DNA of 64,000 nucleotides from Pseudomonas sp. URMO17WK12:I11 (GCF_007677725.1 NZ_VEDF01000010.1:1-64000); one strand, 5' to 3'. Positions 1 through 9,828 are shown, counted from the first letter of the stretch. Notes: generated by a model from the sequence alone, not told the origin. Made by a program: numbers and translations.

Positions 1-51
1 GCCGATGGTAGTGTGGGGTTTCCCCATGTGAGAGTAGGTCATCGTCAAGAT
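1..51 (+). rRNA. rrf: 5S ribosomal RNA, 3' part
   Basis: The first 51 bases match the 3' half of a Pseudomonas 5S rRNA, including the GGGGTTTCCCC helix and the closing GAGAGTAGGTCATCG stretch. The 5' half lies before the window. An intrinsic terminator follows at once, so this is the end of an rRNA operon. The exact 3' end is inferred from the family. Confidence 0.9.
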
Positions 52-60
52 TCATTTCGC

Positions 61-100
61 AAAACCCCTATCTGCGCGAGCAGGTAGGGGTTTTGTCTTT
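61..100 (+). terminator. rRNA operon terminator
   Basis: A 14-bp stem (61-74 with 81-94, one G-U pair) closes a six-base loop and runs into a T-rich tail. It lies 10 bases after the 5S rRNA end. Confidence 0.85.
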
Positions 101-185
101 CTGGCATCATGGCAGTCGTTGGTCGTCTCCCACATTCGGGCGGGGACCACTAGAATAGACCGACGGACCTATCCAGAACTCTCAG

Positions 186-845
186 ATGCCAGAGCCCCTC
201 GAAATCAAACCTTTAGAGCAGCTGCCCTTGGATGAGCTGGTCGCCTGTCACGAGTGCGACCTGCTGATGCGCAAGCCGATCCTGCAGCACGGCGAGAAAG
301 CCCTGTGCAGCCGTTGCGGCTATGAGCTGTACGCGCACCGGTACAACGTGGTCAATCGCAGCCTGGCCCTGGTGTTGACCGCCTTGCTGCTGTTCATTCC
401 AGCGAACTTCATGCCGATCATGCGCCTGCACCTGCTTGGCCAGACCTCGGACGATACCGTCTGGAGTGGCGTGCTAGGCCTGTACAACTCCGAGATGCGC
501 GGAGTCGCGATAGTGGTATTTCTCTGCAGCATGGCCATACCGCTGACCAAACTGCTCTGCCAACTGGCGGTGTTGCTGAGCATCCGCCTGAACGTGGGAC
601 GCAGCCGAGGGCTGTTGTTCTACCGTATTTATCATCACCTCAAAGACTGGGGCATGCTCGAGGTCTACTTCATGGGCGTGCTGGTCGCCATCGTCAAGCT
701 GGTGGACCTCGCCGAGCTGACGGTAGGCCTGGGCTTGTTCTGCTTCATCAGTCTGTTACTGGTGCAGGTATGGCTAGAAGTGGTGATGTCACCGCACCAG
801 ATCTGGAGCGCTTTGTCAGGAGAAGATCTTCATGCGGGCGATTGA
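186..845 (+). CDS. PqiA/LetA-type membrane protein, first half
   Basis: Inner-membrane protein of the PqiA/LetA (paraquat-inducible protein A) family, partner of an MCE-domain lipid-transport bridge. The N-terminus carries a zinc-ribbon pair, C21-x2-C24 and C41-x2-C44, followed by about four hydrophobic segments. Canonical E. coli PqiA and LetA contain two such units in one chain of about 400 residues. This protein is 219 residues and holds one unit, and the next gene overlaps it by 14 bases and encodes the second. The two products probably assemble together with the downstream MCE protein. The family assignment is firm. Whether it is closer to PqiA or LetA is not resolved. Confidence 0.85.
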   Translation: MPEPLEIKPLEQLPLDELVACHECDLLMRKPILQHGEKALCSRCGYELYAHRYNVVNRSLALVLTALLLFIPANFMPIMRLHLLGQTSDDTVWSGVLGLYNSEMRGVAIVVFLCSMAIPLTKLLCQLAVLLSIRLNVGRSRGLLFYRIYHHLKDWGMLEVYFMGVLVAIVKLVDLAELTVGLGLFCFISLLLVQVWLEVVMSPHQIWSALSGEDLHAGD

Positions 846-1455
846 TGCAGGCATCCTGGTCTGCAATGAGTGCCATGAGCTGAACCGCCAGGACGAGCAG
901 GGCGCTACGCAGAACTGCTCGCGCTGCGGCGCCATCCTGCACGCACGGCGACCCAACAGCATCGTGCGCACCTGGGCGCTGCTGATCGCCGCGTCGATTC
1001 TGTACATCCCGGCCAACCTGTTGCCGATCATGACCGTAAGCACGTTCGGCCAGGGCAGCCCCGACACCATCATGTCCGGCGTCATCACCCTGCTCAAGCA
1101 CGGCATGGTGCCAATTGCCGCCGTGGTGTTCACTGCCAGCATCCTGGTGCCCACCTTCAAGTTGATCGGCATCGGCCTGCTGCTGTATTCGGTGCAGCGC
1201 CGCCAGCCACTGTCGGCACGTCAACGCATACTGATGTACCGCTTCATCGAATTCATCGGGCGCTGGTCGATGCTGGATATATTCGTTATTGCCATTCTGG
1301 TGGCAGTGGTGAATTTCGGCCGTATCGCCAGTGTCGAAGCCAATCTGGGCGCTGTAGCCTTCGCAACTGTGGTGATCCTCACGATGCTTGCCGCTTTAAC
1401 CTTCGATCCCCGACTGATCTGGGACAACACGGAGTCGGATGACGACCATGAGTGA
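832..1455 (+). CDS. PqiA/LetA-type membrane protein, second half
   Basis: Second PqiA/LetA unit, 207 residues, with its own zinc ribbon (C11-x2-C14, C29-x2-C32) and about four membrane segments. It begins 14 bases before the upstream gene ends and finishes inside the start of the MCE gene, so the three are translationally coupled. The PxNLLP-x-M motif near residue 60 also occurs as PANFMPIM in the first half, showing that the two proteins are repeats of one unit. Expected role: inner-membrane part of a phospholipid transport machine between inner and outer membrane. Confidence 0.85.
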   Translation: MRAIDAGILVCNECHELNRQDEQGATQNCSRCGAILHARRPNSIVRTWALLIAASILYIPANLLPIMTVSTFGQGSPDTIMSGVITLLKHGMVPIAAVVFTASILVPTFKLIGIGLLLYSVQRRQPLSARQRILMYRFIEFIGRWSMLDIFVIAILVAVVNFGRIASVEANLGAVAFATVVILTMLAALTFDPRLIWDNTESDDDHE

Positions 1456-3748
1456 CATGCCTACGGCCAAAACCCGTCCAGCTTCGAATTGGTCGGCCAT
1501 CTGGATCTTGCCACTGATCGCGTTGATGATTGGCGGCTGGCTGGCCTGGCAGGCCTACAGCACTGCCGGCGTCGAAATCGAGGTGCGCTTCGCCAGCGGT
1601 GAAGGCATCGTCGCCAACAAGACCGAAGTGATCTACAAAGGCATGCCGGTGGGTAAGGTCAAAGACCTGGTGCTCGATGCCAAAGGCGAAAACCAAGGGG
1701 TCATCGCCACCATCGAAATGAACAAGGCTGCAGAGTTGCACCTGAACAAGGGCACGCGGTTCTGGCTGGTAAAGCCGAGCGTCAGCCTGGCCGGGATTTC
1801 AGGCCTGGAAACCCTGGTATCGGGTAACTACATCGCGGTCAGCCCAGGCGACGGCGAGCCGACCAAGCGCTTCACCGCCCTGAAAGAAGCCCCGCCGCTG
1901 TCAGACAGCGAACCAGGCCTGCACCTGACACTCAAGGCCGATCGGCTGGGCTCGCTCAACCGCGACAGCCCGGTGTTCTACAAGCAGATCAAAGTGGGCC
2001 GGGTAAAAAGCTATCGCCTCTCGGACGACCATGGCACCGTCGAGGTCAAGGTGTTCATCGAGCCGGCCTACGCCAACCTGGTGCGCAAACACACGCGTTT
2101 CTGGAACGCCAGCGGCATCAGCATCGACGCCTCCCTGTCCGGGGTGAAGGTGCGTAGCGAATCGCTTTCCAGCATCGTCGCCGGGGGTATCGCCTTCGCC
2201 ACCCCTGAGCACCGCCAGGACAGCCCGCCTACCGATCCCAGCTTGCCGTTTCGCTTGTATGAAGACTTCGACGCGGCCCAGGCCGGTATTCGCGTCAAGG
2301 TGAAGCTCAGCGACTATGACGGGCTGCAGGCGGGCCGTACGCCGGTCATGTACAAAGGCATTCAGGTCGGCTCGTTGAAGACCCTGAAGATGGAAGAAAA
2401 CCTGTCCAGCGCGACCGCCGAGTTGACCCTCGACCCGCTGACCGAAGACTACCTGGTGGAAGGTGCGCAATTCTGGGTGGTAAAGCCGTCCATCTCCCTG
2501 GCGGGCATCACCGGTCTCGAAGCGCTGGTCAAGGGTAACTACATCGCCATCCGCCCCGGCGAGAAGGGCGCCAAGCCGCAGCGCGAATTCGAAGCGCGGC
2601 CCAAGGCGCCACCGCTGGACTTGAAGGCCCCTGGGCTGCACATGGTGCTGTTCGCCGATACCCTTGGCTCGCTGGAGGTCGGCAGCCCAGTGATGTACCG
2701 CCAGGTCAAAGTCGGCAGTGTGCAGAGCTACCAGTTCGCGCCTAACAGCAGCCGCATTCTGATCGGCGTGCATATCGAGAAAGAATACGAAAACCTGGTC
2801 AATGGCTCCTCGCGCTTCTGGAACGTCAGCGGTATCACCCTGACCGGCGGCCTGTCGGGCATCAAGATCAAGAGCGAGTCGTTGCAGACCCTCATGGCTG
2901 GCGGGATCGCCTTCGACACGCCCCAGCCGAACGTGGCGCTCAAGCGACGCATTCCTCGCTTCCGCCTGTTTGAAAGCGAGGAGGCGGTCAACCGTACAGG
3001 CACGCTGATCACCCTGCGCGTCGAGCGTGCCGACGGACTCAAGGCCGGCACGCCGATCCGTTTCCGTGGCCTGGACGTGGGCAGCGTTGAAAGTGTCGAC
3101 CTGACCAAGGACCTGCAAGCGGTGCTGCTGCGCGCGCGGATCACCGAGTCGGCCGAGCGCATCGCCCGCGCCGGTTCGCAGTTCTGGGTAGTCAAGCCGG
3201 CCCTGGGCCTGGTGCGTACCGAAAACCTCGATACCTTGATTGGCGGGCAGTACATCGAAGTGCAGCCGGCCATCAAGGACCGCGGCCCGCAGCGCGACTT
3301 CATTGCGCTGGCAGAGGCGCCCGAGGTCAAAGGCGCAGAGATCGGTCTGCCGTTGACCTTGAGTGCGCCGCGGCGTGGGTCGCTCAAGCCGGGTGTGCCG
3401 GTCACCTACCGTGAGGTGCAGGTGGGCAAGGTGACCGGCTTCGAACTGGGCCAGAGCGCGGATCGAGTACTGATCCACATCCTCATCGAACCGCGCTATG
3501 CCGCACTGGTGCGCAGCGGCAGCCGATTCTGGAACAGCAGCGGCTTCGGCTTCGACTGGGGCCTGTTCAAGGGGGCCAAGGTGCGTACCGAGTCAGTGGA
3601 AACGCTGATCGACGGCGGCGTGGCCTTCGCCACCCCAGAAGGCGAGCAGATGGGTAACCCGGCACGGCCGCAGCAGACCTTCCCGCTGTTCGAGGAAGCA
3701 GACGAAGCCTGGTTGCAGTGGGCGCCGAAGATCCAGCTTGGCAAGTGA
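1439..3748 (+). CDS. Six-MCE-domain PqiB/LetB-type lipid transport protein
   Basis: Periplasm-spanning MCE protein anchored by one N-terminal helix (about residues 20-40). Six tandem MCE-like units of about 115 residues can be read, each opening with a GL-x-L/V sheet strand and containing V-x-Y-x-G/Q-x-x-VG and RFW or QFW motifs, near residues 45, 160, 280, 400, 520 and 635. E. coli PqiB has three units and LetB seven, so this protein is intermediate. Proteins of this family stack as rings and form a tunnel for lipids. The start used here follows GGAG by 4 bases; an alternative ATG lies at 1448. No pqiC-like lipoprotein gene follows. Confidence 0.88.
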   Translation: MTTMSDMPTAKTRPASNWSAIWILPLIALMIGGWLAWQAYSTAGVEIEVRFASGEGIVANKTEVIYKGMPVGKVKDLVLDAKGENQGVIATIEMNKAAELHLNKGTRFWLVKPSVSLAGISGLETLVSGNYIAVSPGDGEPTKRFTALKEAPPLSDSEPGLHLTLKADRLGSLNRDSPVFYKQIKVGRVKSYRLSDDHGTVEVKVFIEPAYANLVRKHTRFWNASGISIDASLSGVKVRSESLSSIVAGGIAFATPEHRQDSPPTDPSLPFRLYEDFDAAQAGIRVKVKLSDYDGLQAGRTPVMYKGIQVGSLKTLKMEENLSSATAELTLDPLTEDYLVEGAQFWVVKPSISLAGITGLEALVKGNYIAIRPGEKGAKPQREFEARPKAPPLDLKAPGLHMVLFADTLGSLEVGSPVMYRQVKVGSVQSYQFAPNSSRILIGVHIEKEYENLVNGSSRFWNVSGITLTGGLSGIKIKSESLQTLMAGGIAFDTPQPNVALKRRIPRFRLFESEEAVNRTGTLITLRVERADGLKAGTPIRFRGLDVGSVESVDLTKDLQAVLLRARITESAERIARAGSQFWVVKPALGLVRTENLDTLIGGQYIEVQPAIKDRGPQRDFIALAEAPEVKGAEIGLPLTLSAPRRGSLKPGVPVTYREVQVGKVTGFELGQSADRVLIHILIEPRYAALVRSGSRFWNSSGFGFDWGLFKGAKVRTESVETLIDGGVAFATPEGEQMGNPARPQQTFPLFEEADEAWLQWAPKIQLGK

Positions 3749-3820
3749 TGCAAGCCCGGGCCGCTTGCGTGCGGCCCGGATACCAGCAGCGCCCGGCCCT
3801 CAAGCGGAATTACAGGCATA

Positions 3821-3848
3821 AAAAAACCGACCCTGAGGTCGGTTTTTT
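3821..3848. terminator. Bidirectional terminator between the MCE gene and rpsT
   Basis: Perfect 12-bp stem (A6-CCGACC with GGTCGG-T6) around a CTGA loop, flanked by A and T runs on both sides. It can end the rightward MCE operon and the leftward rpsT transcript. Confidence 0.9.
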
Positions 3849-3863
3849 CGACAAGAACGTCGC

Positions 3864-4142
3864 TTAGGCAGCTGCAGCTTCTTTCAGCGCCTTGATGTGG
3901 CCATTCAGACGGCCTTTGTGGCGAGCAGCTTTGTTCTTGTGGATGATGCCTTTGTCGGCCATACGGTCGATTACAGGCACAGCCAGAACGTAAGCGGCTT
4001 GCGCTTTTTCGGCGTCTTTTGCGTCAATGGCTTTAACTACATTCTTGATGTAGGTGCGGACCATGGAACGCAGGCTGGCGTTGTGGCTGCGACGCTTCTC
4101 AGCCTGTTTTGCACGTTTCTTGGCGGAAGGTGTGTTGGCCAC
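3864..4142 (-). CDS. rpsT: 30S ribosomal protein S20
   Basis: S20, a small basic helical protein of the 30S subunit that binds 16S rRNA; 92 residues, the usual length. The lysine/arginine-rich N-terminus with AKKRAKQAEKRR is diagnostic. The start codon is GTG at 4142, preceded by GAGGAG with 7-base spacing. In E. coli S20 autoregulates its translation and also uses a weak start codon, so the GTG may have the same role here. It is monocistronic and convergent with the MCE operon across a shared terminator. Confidence 0.97.
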   Translation of the reverse strand: MANTPSAKKRAKQAEKRRSHNASLRSMVRTYIKNVVKAIDAKDAEKAQAAYVLAVPVIDRMADKGIIHKNKAARHKGRLNGHIKALKEAAAA

Positions 4143-4392
4143 CGTCGAGCTCCTCGAAAGACTTTAGGTAAATAGCAAACAAAATAGGCCGCGAATCATG
4201 CCGATGCGTAGACCGGATGTCAAGGCCACCTGCAGGGTTCCGCCGAGTGGTGCAGCAACAGGCGGGAAATATTCCTTTCTGCCGTGCGATCTGTAAACTC
4301 GGGAATTTTTGGCTCCCCTGCGAAGGCGCGGGAGTATCGCACATTCGAACGCTGTCTGGCAGCGTCCTCTGTCCTTGGCGTGAATCTTTTCG

Positions 4393-5931
4393 ATGAATCT
4401 GCTCAAATCCCTCGCTGCAGTCAGCTCCATCACCATGATTTCACGGGTGTTGGGCTTCGTGCGCGACACCATCCTGGCCCGTATCTTCGGTGCCGGCGTT
4501 GCCACAGACGCCTTCTTCATTGCCTTCAAGCTGCCCAACCTGCTGCGCCGGATCTTCGCCGAGGGGGCGTTCTCCCAGGCTTTCGTACCGATCCTGGCCG
4601 AATACAAGACCCAGCAGGGCGAGGAGGCCACACGCACCTTCATCGCCTACGTCAGCGGCTTGCTGACCCTGGTGCTGGCCGTGGTCACGGCCCTGGGCAT
4701 ACTGGCCGCCCCCTGGGTGGTATGGGCCACTGCGCCGGGCTTCGTCGACAGCGCCGAGAAATACGTCCTGACCACCGACCTGCTGCGCGTGACGTTTCCT
4801 TATATATTGCTGATCTCGCTGTCGTCGCTGGCCGGTGCGATCCTCAACACCTGGAACCGCTTTTCAGTGCCGGCATTCACCCCGACCTTGCTCAACGTGG
4901 CAATGATCCTGTTCGCCGTGCTGCTCACGCCTTATTTCAACCCGCCGATCATGGCGCTGGCCTGGGGCGTGCTGGCAGGTGGCCTGGCGCAGTTGCTCTA
5001 TCAGCTGCCGGCCCTGAAGAAAATCGGCATGCTCGTGCTGCCACGCCTCAACCTGCGCGATGCCGGGGTCTGGCGCGTGCTCAAGCAGATGCTGCCGGCC
5101 ATTCTCGGCGTCTCGGTGAGCCAGATCTCGCTGATCATCAACACCATCTTCGCCTCGTTCCTGGTCGCCGGCTCGGTGTCCTGGATGTACTACGCCGACC
5201 GCCTGATGGAGCTGCCGTCCGGCGTGCTCGGCGTGGCCCTGGGAACCATCTTGCTGCCGACCCTGGCCAAGACCTATGCCAACAAGGACCGTGATGAGTA
5301 CTCCCGCATCATGGACTGGGGCCTGCGCCTGTGTTTCCTGTTGGTGCTGCCGTGTACCCTGGCCTTGGCGGTACTGGCCGAGCCATTGACCGTAGCGCTG
5401 TTCCAGTATGGCAAGTTCAGCGCCACCGATGCGGCGATGACCCAGCGCGCGCTGATCGCCTATTCGGTCGGCTTGCTGGCGATCATTCTGGTCAAGGTGC
5501 TGGCACCTGGGTTTTATGCGCAGCAGAATATTCGGACGCCGGTGAAGATCGCGATCTTCACCCTGGTGTGCACGCAGCTGTTCAACCTGGCGCTGATCGG
5601 CCCGTTGCAGCACGCCGGCCTGGCCCTGGCCATCAGCCTGGGCGCCTGCCTGAATGCGGGGCTGCTGTTCTGGAAACTGCGCAGCCAGCAGTTGTTCCAA
5701 CCGCAGCCAGGCTGGGCGATGTTCCTTGGCAAGCTGGTGCTGTCGGTGGCGCTGATGACCACCGTGCTGCTGTTGGGCATGCACTACCTGCCGGCCTGGG
5801 CCGAAGGCAACATGCTCGAGCGTCTGCTGCGCCTGGCGGCGTTGATCGCAGCCGGCGTGGTGACCTACTTCGGCGCGTTATACCTGTGCGGCATCCGTCC
5901 TCGGCATTTCATGCGCAAGGCCCTGCATTGA
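4393..5931 (+). CDS. murJ: Lipid II flippase MurJ
   Basis: Inner-membrane MOP-family transporter that flips lipid-linked peptidoglycan precursor (lipid II) to the periplasmic face. At 512 residues with about 14 hydrophobic segments it has the family length. The N-terminus contains the conserved SRVLGFVRD motif, and FKLPNLLRRIFAEGAFSQAF follows near residues 45-65. It heads a run of same-strand genes (ribF, ileS, lspA, fkpB, ispH), a classic order in pseudomonads. A separate promoter-like -10 box before ribF suggests that murJ is only partly co-transcribed with the rest. Confidence 0.96.
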   Translation: MNLLKSLAAVSSITMISRVLGFVRDTILARIFGAGVATDAFFIAFKLPNLLRRIFAEGAFSQAFVPILAEYKTQQGEEATRTFIAYVSGLLTLVLAVVTALGILAAPWVVWATAPGFVDSAEKYVLTTDLLRVTFPYILLISLSSLAGAILNTWNRFSVPAFTPTLLNVAMILFAVLLTPYFNPPIMALAWGVLAGGLAQLLYQLPALKKIGMLVLPRLNLRDAGVWRVLKQMLPAILGVSVSQISLIINTIFASFLVAGSVSWMYYADRLMELPSGVLGVALGTILLPTLAKTYANKDRDEYSRIMDWGLRLCFLLVLPCTLALAVLAEPLTVALFQYGKFSATDAAMTQRALIAYSVGLLAIILVKVLAPGFYAQQNIRTPVKIAIFTLVCTQLFNLALIGPLQHAGLALAISLGACLNAGLLFWKLRSQQLFQPQPGWAMFLGKLVLSVALMTTVLLLGMHYLPAWAEGNMLERLLRLAALIAAGVVTYFGALYLCGIRPRHFMRKALH

Positions 5932-6015
5932 GCTGCACTGCACGTCAGGCGTCGGTTTTTCACATTCCACGCCACCCCTCGGCGCTGCTGCCTGTCACCG
6001 ACGCCCGGGTGTGGT

Positions 6016-6021
6016 TATAAT
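6016..6021 (+). promoter_or_regulatory. -10 box of probable ribF promoter
   Basis: Perfect TATAAT 28 bases before the ribF ATG. No strong -35 is seen; CTGTCA at 5994-5999 is the nearest candidate, with a 16-base spacer. Its position argues against any ribF start upstream of 6050. Confidence 0.6.
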
Positions 6022-6049
6022 CGGCCACTTTATGAGCAAGAAGCGCGTT

Positions 6050-7000
6050 ATGCAGCTGGTTCGAGGTCTTCACAACCTGCGCCCCGAGCACCGGGGCTGT
6101 GTCGCCACCATTGGCAACTTCGACGGGGTTCACCGTGGCCACCAGGCGATCCTGGCGCGCCTGCGCGAGCGCGGCCAGGCCTTGGGCCTGCCGACCTGCG
6201 TGGTGATCTTCGAGCCGCAACCGCGCGAGTATTTCGCCCCTGACACCGCCCCGGCGCGCCTGGCGCGTCTGCGCGACAAGGTCGAGCTGCTGGCCGGCGA
6301 GGGGATCGACCGGGTCCTGTGCCTGGCATTCAACCAGCGCCTGAGCCAGCTCAGCGCCGATGAATTCGTCAAGGCGATCCTGGTCGACGGCCTGGACGTG
6401 CGCCACCTCGAAGTGGGCGACGACTTCCGCTTCGGCTGTGATCGGGCCGGCGACTTTGCCTTCCTGGTGGCCGCCGGCAAGCAGTACGGTTTCAGCGTCG
6501 AAGCCGCCAACACGGTGATCCAGGATGGCCTGCGGGTCAGCAGCACCGAGGTGCGCAAGGCCCTGGCCGAAGGCAACTTCGAGCTGGCCGAACACTTGCT
6601 CGGCCGCCCGTACCGCATCACCGGCCGAGTCCTGCACGGGCAGAAGCTGGCCCGCCAGCTCGGCACGCCGACGGCCAACATCCAGCTCAAGCGCCGCCGC
6701 GTGCCGTTGTCCGGGGTCTACCTGGCCAGCATCGAGATCGACGGCAAGGCCTGGCCGGGTGTCGGCAATATCGGGGTGCGCCCCACGGTGGCCGGCGACG
6801 GCCGCCCACACCTTGAGATTCATCTACTGGATTATGCCGGCGATCTGTATGGCCGGCGCCTGACGGTGGAATTCCACCACAAGCTGCGCGAAGAGCAGCG
6901 ATTCGCCTCCCTGGAGGCGCTGAAGTCGGCGATCGATGCGGATATCGCCGCCGCACGTGCACATTGGCACGCTCAACCGCTAACCAAGAGCCTGAAATGA
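6050..7000 (+). CDS. ribF: Bifunctional riboflavin kinase / FAD synthetase
   Basis: Makes FMN and FAD from riboflavin and ATP. The N-terminal adenylyltransferase domain has the nucleotide-binding GNFDGVHRGHQ motif (about residues 24-34) and SSTEVRKAL. The C-terminal kinase domain has GTPTANIQL and the LLDYAGDLYG motif. At 316 residues it has the usual length. The frame is open upstream to 6011, but a TATAAT box lies there and the homologous N-terminus begins MQLVRGLHNL, so 6050 was chosen. The stop overlaps the ileS start (ATGA). Confidence 0.96.
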   Translation: MQLVRGLHNLRPEHRGCVATIGNFDGVHRGHQAILARLRERGQALGLPTCVVIFEPQPREYFAPDTAPARLARLRDKVELLAGEGIDRVLCLAFNQRLSQLSADEFVKAILVDGLDVRHLEVGDDFRFGCDRAGDFAFLVAAGKQYGFSVEAANTVIQDGLRVSSTEVRKALAEGNFELAEHLLGRPYRITGRVLHGQKLARQLGTPTANIQLKRRRVPLSGVYLASIEIDGKAWPGVGNIGVRPTVAGDGRPHLEIHLLDYAGDLYGRRLTVEFHHKLREEQRFASLEALKSAIDADIAAARAHWHAQPLTKSLK

Positions 7001-9828
7001 CCGACTACAAAGCCACGCTAAACCTTCCGGACACCGCCTTCCCCATGAAGGCCGGCCTGCCTCAGCGCGAACCGCAGATTCTGCAGCGCTGGGACAGCAT
7101 TGGCCTGTACCAGAAGCTGCGCGAGATTGGCAAGGATCGTCCGAAGTTCGTCCTGCACGACGGCCCGCCCTACGCCAACGGCAAGATTCACATCGGTCAT
7201 GCGCTGAACAAGATCCTCAAGGACATGATCGTCCGTTCCAAGACCCTGTCCGGCTTCGACGCGCCGTACGTACCGGGCTGGGACTGCCATGGCCTGCCGA
7301 TCGAGCACAAGGTCGAAGTCACCCACGGCAAGCACCTGACCGCCGACCGTACCCGCGAGCTGTGCCGCGAGTACGCTGCCGAGCAGATCGAAGGGCAGAA
7401 GACCGAGTTCATTCGCCTGGGTGTGCTGGGCGATTGGGACAACCCGTACAAGACCATGAACTTCGCCAACGAGGCCGGTGAAATCCGTGCCCTGGCCGAA
7501 ATGGTCAAGCAGGGCTTCGTGTTCAAGGGCCTCAAGCCGGTGAACTGGTGCTTCGACTGCGGCTCGGCCCTGGCTGAAGCTGAAGTCGAATACGCCGACA
7601 AGAAGTCGCAGACCATCGACGTGGCCTTCCCGGTCGCCGACGAGGCCAAGCTGGCTGCGGCGTTCGGCTTGCCGGCACTGACCAAGCCCGCTGCCATCGT
7701 GATCTGGACCACCACCCCGTGGACCATCCCGGCCAACCAGGCGTTGAACATCCACCCGGAATTCACCTATGCCCTGGTCGACACCGGCGAGCGCCTGCTG
7801 GTGCTGGCGCAGGAGCTGGTCGAGTCGTGCCTCAAGCGCTACAACCTCGAAGGCTCGGTCGTGGCCACCACCCAAGGCGCGGCGCTGGAGTTGGTCAATT
7901 TCCGTCACCCGTTCTACGATCGCCTGTCGCCGGTGTACCTGGCCGACTACGTCGAATTGGGCGCCGGTACCGGCGTGGTTCACTCCGCACCTGCCTACGG
8001 TGAAGATGACTTCGTCACCTGCAAGCGCTACGGCATGGTCAACGACGACATCCTCACCCCGGTGCAGAGCAACGGCGTGTATGTCGAGTCGCTGCCGTTC
8101 TTTGGTGGCCAGTTCATCTGGAAGGCCAACCCGGCGATCGTCGAGAAGCTTGGCGAAGTCGGTGCGCTGATGCACAGCGAAACCATCAGCCACAGCTACA
8201 TGCACTGCTGGCGCCACAAGACCCCGCTGATCTACCGCGCCACCGCGCAGTGGTTCGTCGGCATGGACAAGCAGCCAAGCACGGGCGAGCCGCTGCGCGA
8301 GCGCGCACTCAAAGCCATCGAAGACACCAAGTTCGTCCCGGCCTGGGGCCAGGCGCGCCTGCACTCGATGATCGCCAACCGCCCGGACTGGTGCATCTCG
8401 CGTCAGCGTAACTGGGGCGTGCCGATCCCGTTCTTCCTGCACAAGCAGACCGGCGAACTGCACCCGCGTACCGTCGAATTGATGGAAGCGGTGGCCCAGC
8501 GTGTCGAGCAGGAGGGCATCGAGGCCTGGTTCAAGCTCGACGCTGCCGAACTGCTGGGCGATGAAGCCGGCCAGTATGACAAGATCGCCGACACCCTGGA
8601 CGTGTGGTTCGATTCCGGCACCACTCACTGGCACGTACTGCGCGGCTCCCACGACATCGGTCACGCCACCGGCCCGCGCGCCGATCTTTACCTGGAAGGC
8701 TCCGACCAGCACCGCGGCTGGTTCCATTCGTCGCTGCTGACCGGCTGCGCCATCGATGGCCATGCGCCGTACCGCGAGCTGCTGACCCACGGCTTCACCG
8801 TGGACGAGAACGGCCGCAAGATGTCCAAGTCGCTGGGCAATACCATCGAGCCCGAGAAGGTCAACAACACCCTGGGCGCCGACATCCTGCGCCTGTGGGT
8901 CGCGGCCACCGACTATTCCGGCGAGATGGCGGTTTCCGAGCAGATCCTGCAGCGCAGCGCCGACGCCTACCGGCGTATCCGCAACACCGCACGCTTCCTG
9001 CTTTCCAACCTGTCCGGCTTCGACCCGGCGCGTGACCTGCTCCAGCCCGAAGAGATGATTGCCCTCGACCGTTGGGCGGTAGACCGCACCCTGTTGCTGC
9101 AGCGCGAGCTGGAAGAGCACTACGGCGAGTACCGCTTCTGGAACGTCTACTCCAAGGTGCACAACTTCTGCGTGCAGGAGCTGGGCGGCTTCTACCTTGA
9201 CATCATCAAGGACCGCCAGTACACCACCGGCGCCAACAGTGTCGCCCGTCGTTCCTGCCAGACCGCGCTGTACCACATCAGCGAGGCCCTGGTGCGCTGG
9301 ATCGCGCCGATCCTGGCCTTCACCGCCGACGAGATCTGGCAGTACCTGCCGGGCGAGCGCAACGAGTCGGTGATGCTCAACGGCTGGTATGCAGGCTTGA
9401 GCGAGCTGCCGGAAGGCACCGAGCTCGACCGCGCTTACTGGGATCGCGTGATGGCGGTCAAGGCTGCAGTCAACAAAGAGCTGGAAAACCAGCGGACCGC
9501 CAAAGTCATTGGCGGCAACCTGCAAGCTGAGGTTACCCTGTTCGCCGAAGAGGGCCTGAGCGCCGACCTGGCCAAGCTTGGCGACGAGCTGCGCTTCGTG
9601 CTGATCACTTCGGCTGCCAGCGTCGTGCCGCTGGCCCAGGCCCCGGCCGAGGCCGTGGCCACCGAAGTCGAAGGGCTGAAACTGCAGGTGGTCAAGTCCG
9701 GTCACGCCAAGTGCGGCCGTTGCTGGCACTTCCGTGCCGACGTCGGCAGCCACCCAGAGCACCCGGAAATCTGCAGCCGCTGCGTCGACAACTTGAGCGG
9801 TAATGGCGAGGTACGCCACTATGCCTAA
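6997..9828 (+). CDS. ileS: Isoleucyl-tRNA synthetase
   Basis: Class I synthetase that charges tRNA-Ile, 943 residues. The HIGH signature is at residues 65-68 within PPYANGKIHIGH and the KMSKS loop at 608-612. An inserted editing (CP1) domain lies between them. A C-terminal zinc-binding element has CGRCWHF and CSRC. The start at 6997 overlaps the ribF stop. This is the mupirocin-sensitive type I architecture rather than the eukaryote-like resistant form, judging from the C-terminal zinc motif. Confidence 0.97.
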   Translation: MTDYKATLNLPDTAFPMKAGLPQREPQILQRWDSIGLYQKLREIGKDRPKFVLHDGPPYANGKIHIGHALNKILKDMIVRSKTLSGFDAPYVPGWDCHGLPIEHKVEVTHGKHLTADRTRELCREYAAEQIEGQKTEFIRLGVLGDWDNPYKTMNFANEAGEIRALAEMVKQGFVFKGLKPVNWCFDCGSALAEAEVEYADKKSQTIDVAFPVADEAKLAAAFGLPALTKPAAIVIWTTTPWTIPANQALNIHPEFTYALVDTGERLLVLAQELVESCLKRYNLEGSVVATTQGAALELVNFRHPFYDRLSPVYLADYVELGAGTGVVHSAPAYGEDDFVTCKRYGMVNDDILTPVQSNGVYVESLPFFGGQFIWKANPAIVEKLGEVGALMHSETISHSYMHCWRHKTPLIYRATAQWFVGMDKQPSTGEPLRERALKAIEDTKFVPAWGQARLHSMIANRPDWCISRQRNWGVPIPFFLHKQTGELHPRTVELMEAVAQRVEQEGIEAWFKLDAAELLGDEAGQYDKIADTLDVWFDSGTTHWHVLRGSHDIGHATGPRADLYLEGSDQHRGWFHSSLLTGCAIDGHAPYRELLTHGFTVDENGRKMSKSLGNTIEPEKVNNTLGADILRLWVAATDYSGEMAVSEQILQRSADAYRRIRNTARFLLSNLSGFDPARDLLQPEEMIALDRWAVDRTLLLQRELEEHYGEYRFWNVYSKVHNFCVQELGGFYLDIIKDRQYTTGANSVARRSCQTALYHISEALVRWIAPILAFTADEIWQYLPGERNESVMLNGWYAGLSELPEGTELDRAYWDRVMAVKAAVNKELENQRTAKVIGGNLQAEVTLFAEEGLSADLAKLGDELRFVLITSAASVVPLAQAPAEAVATEVEGLKLQVVKSGHAKCGRCWHFRADVGSHPEHPEICSRCVDNLSGNGEVRHYA

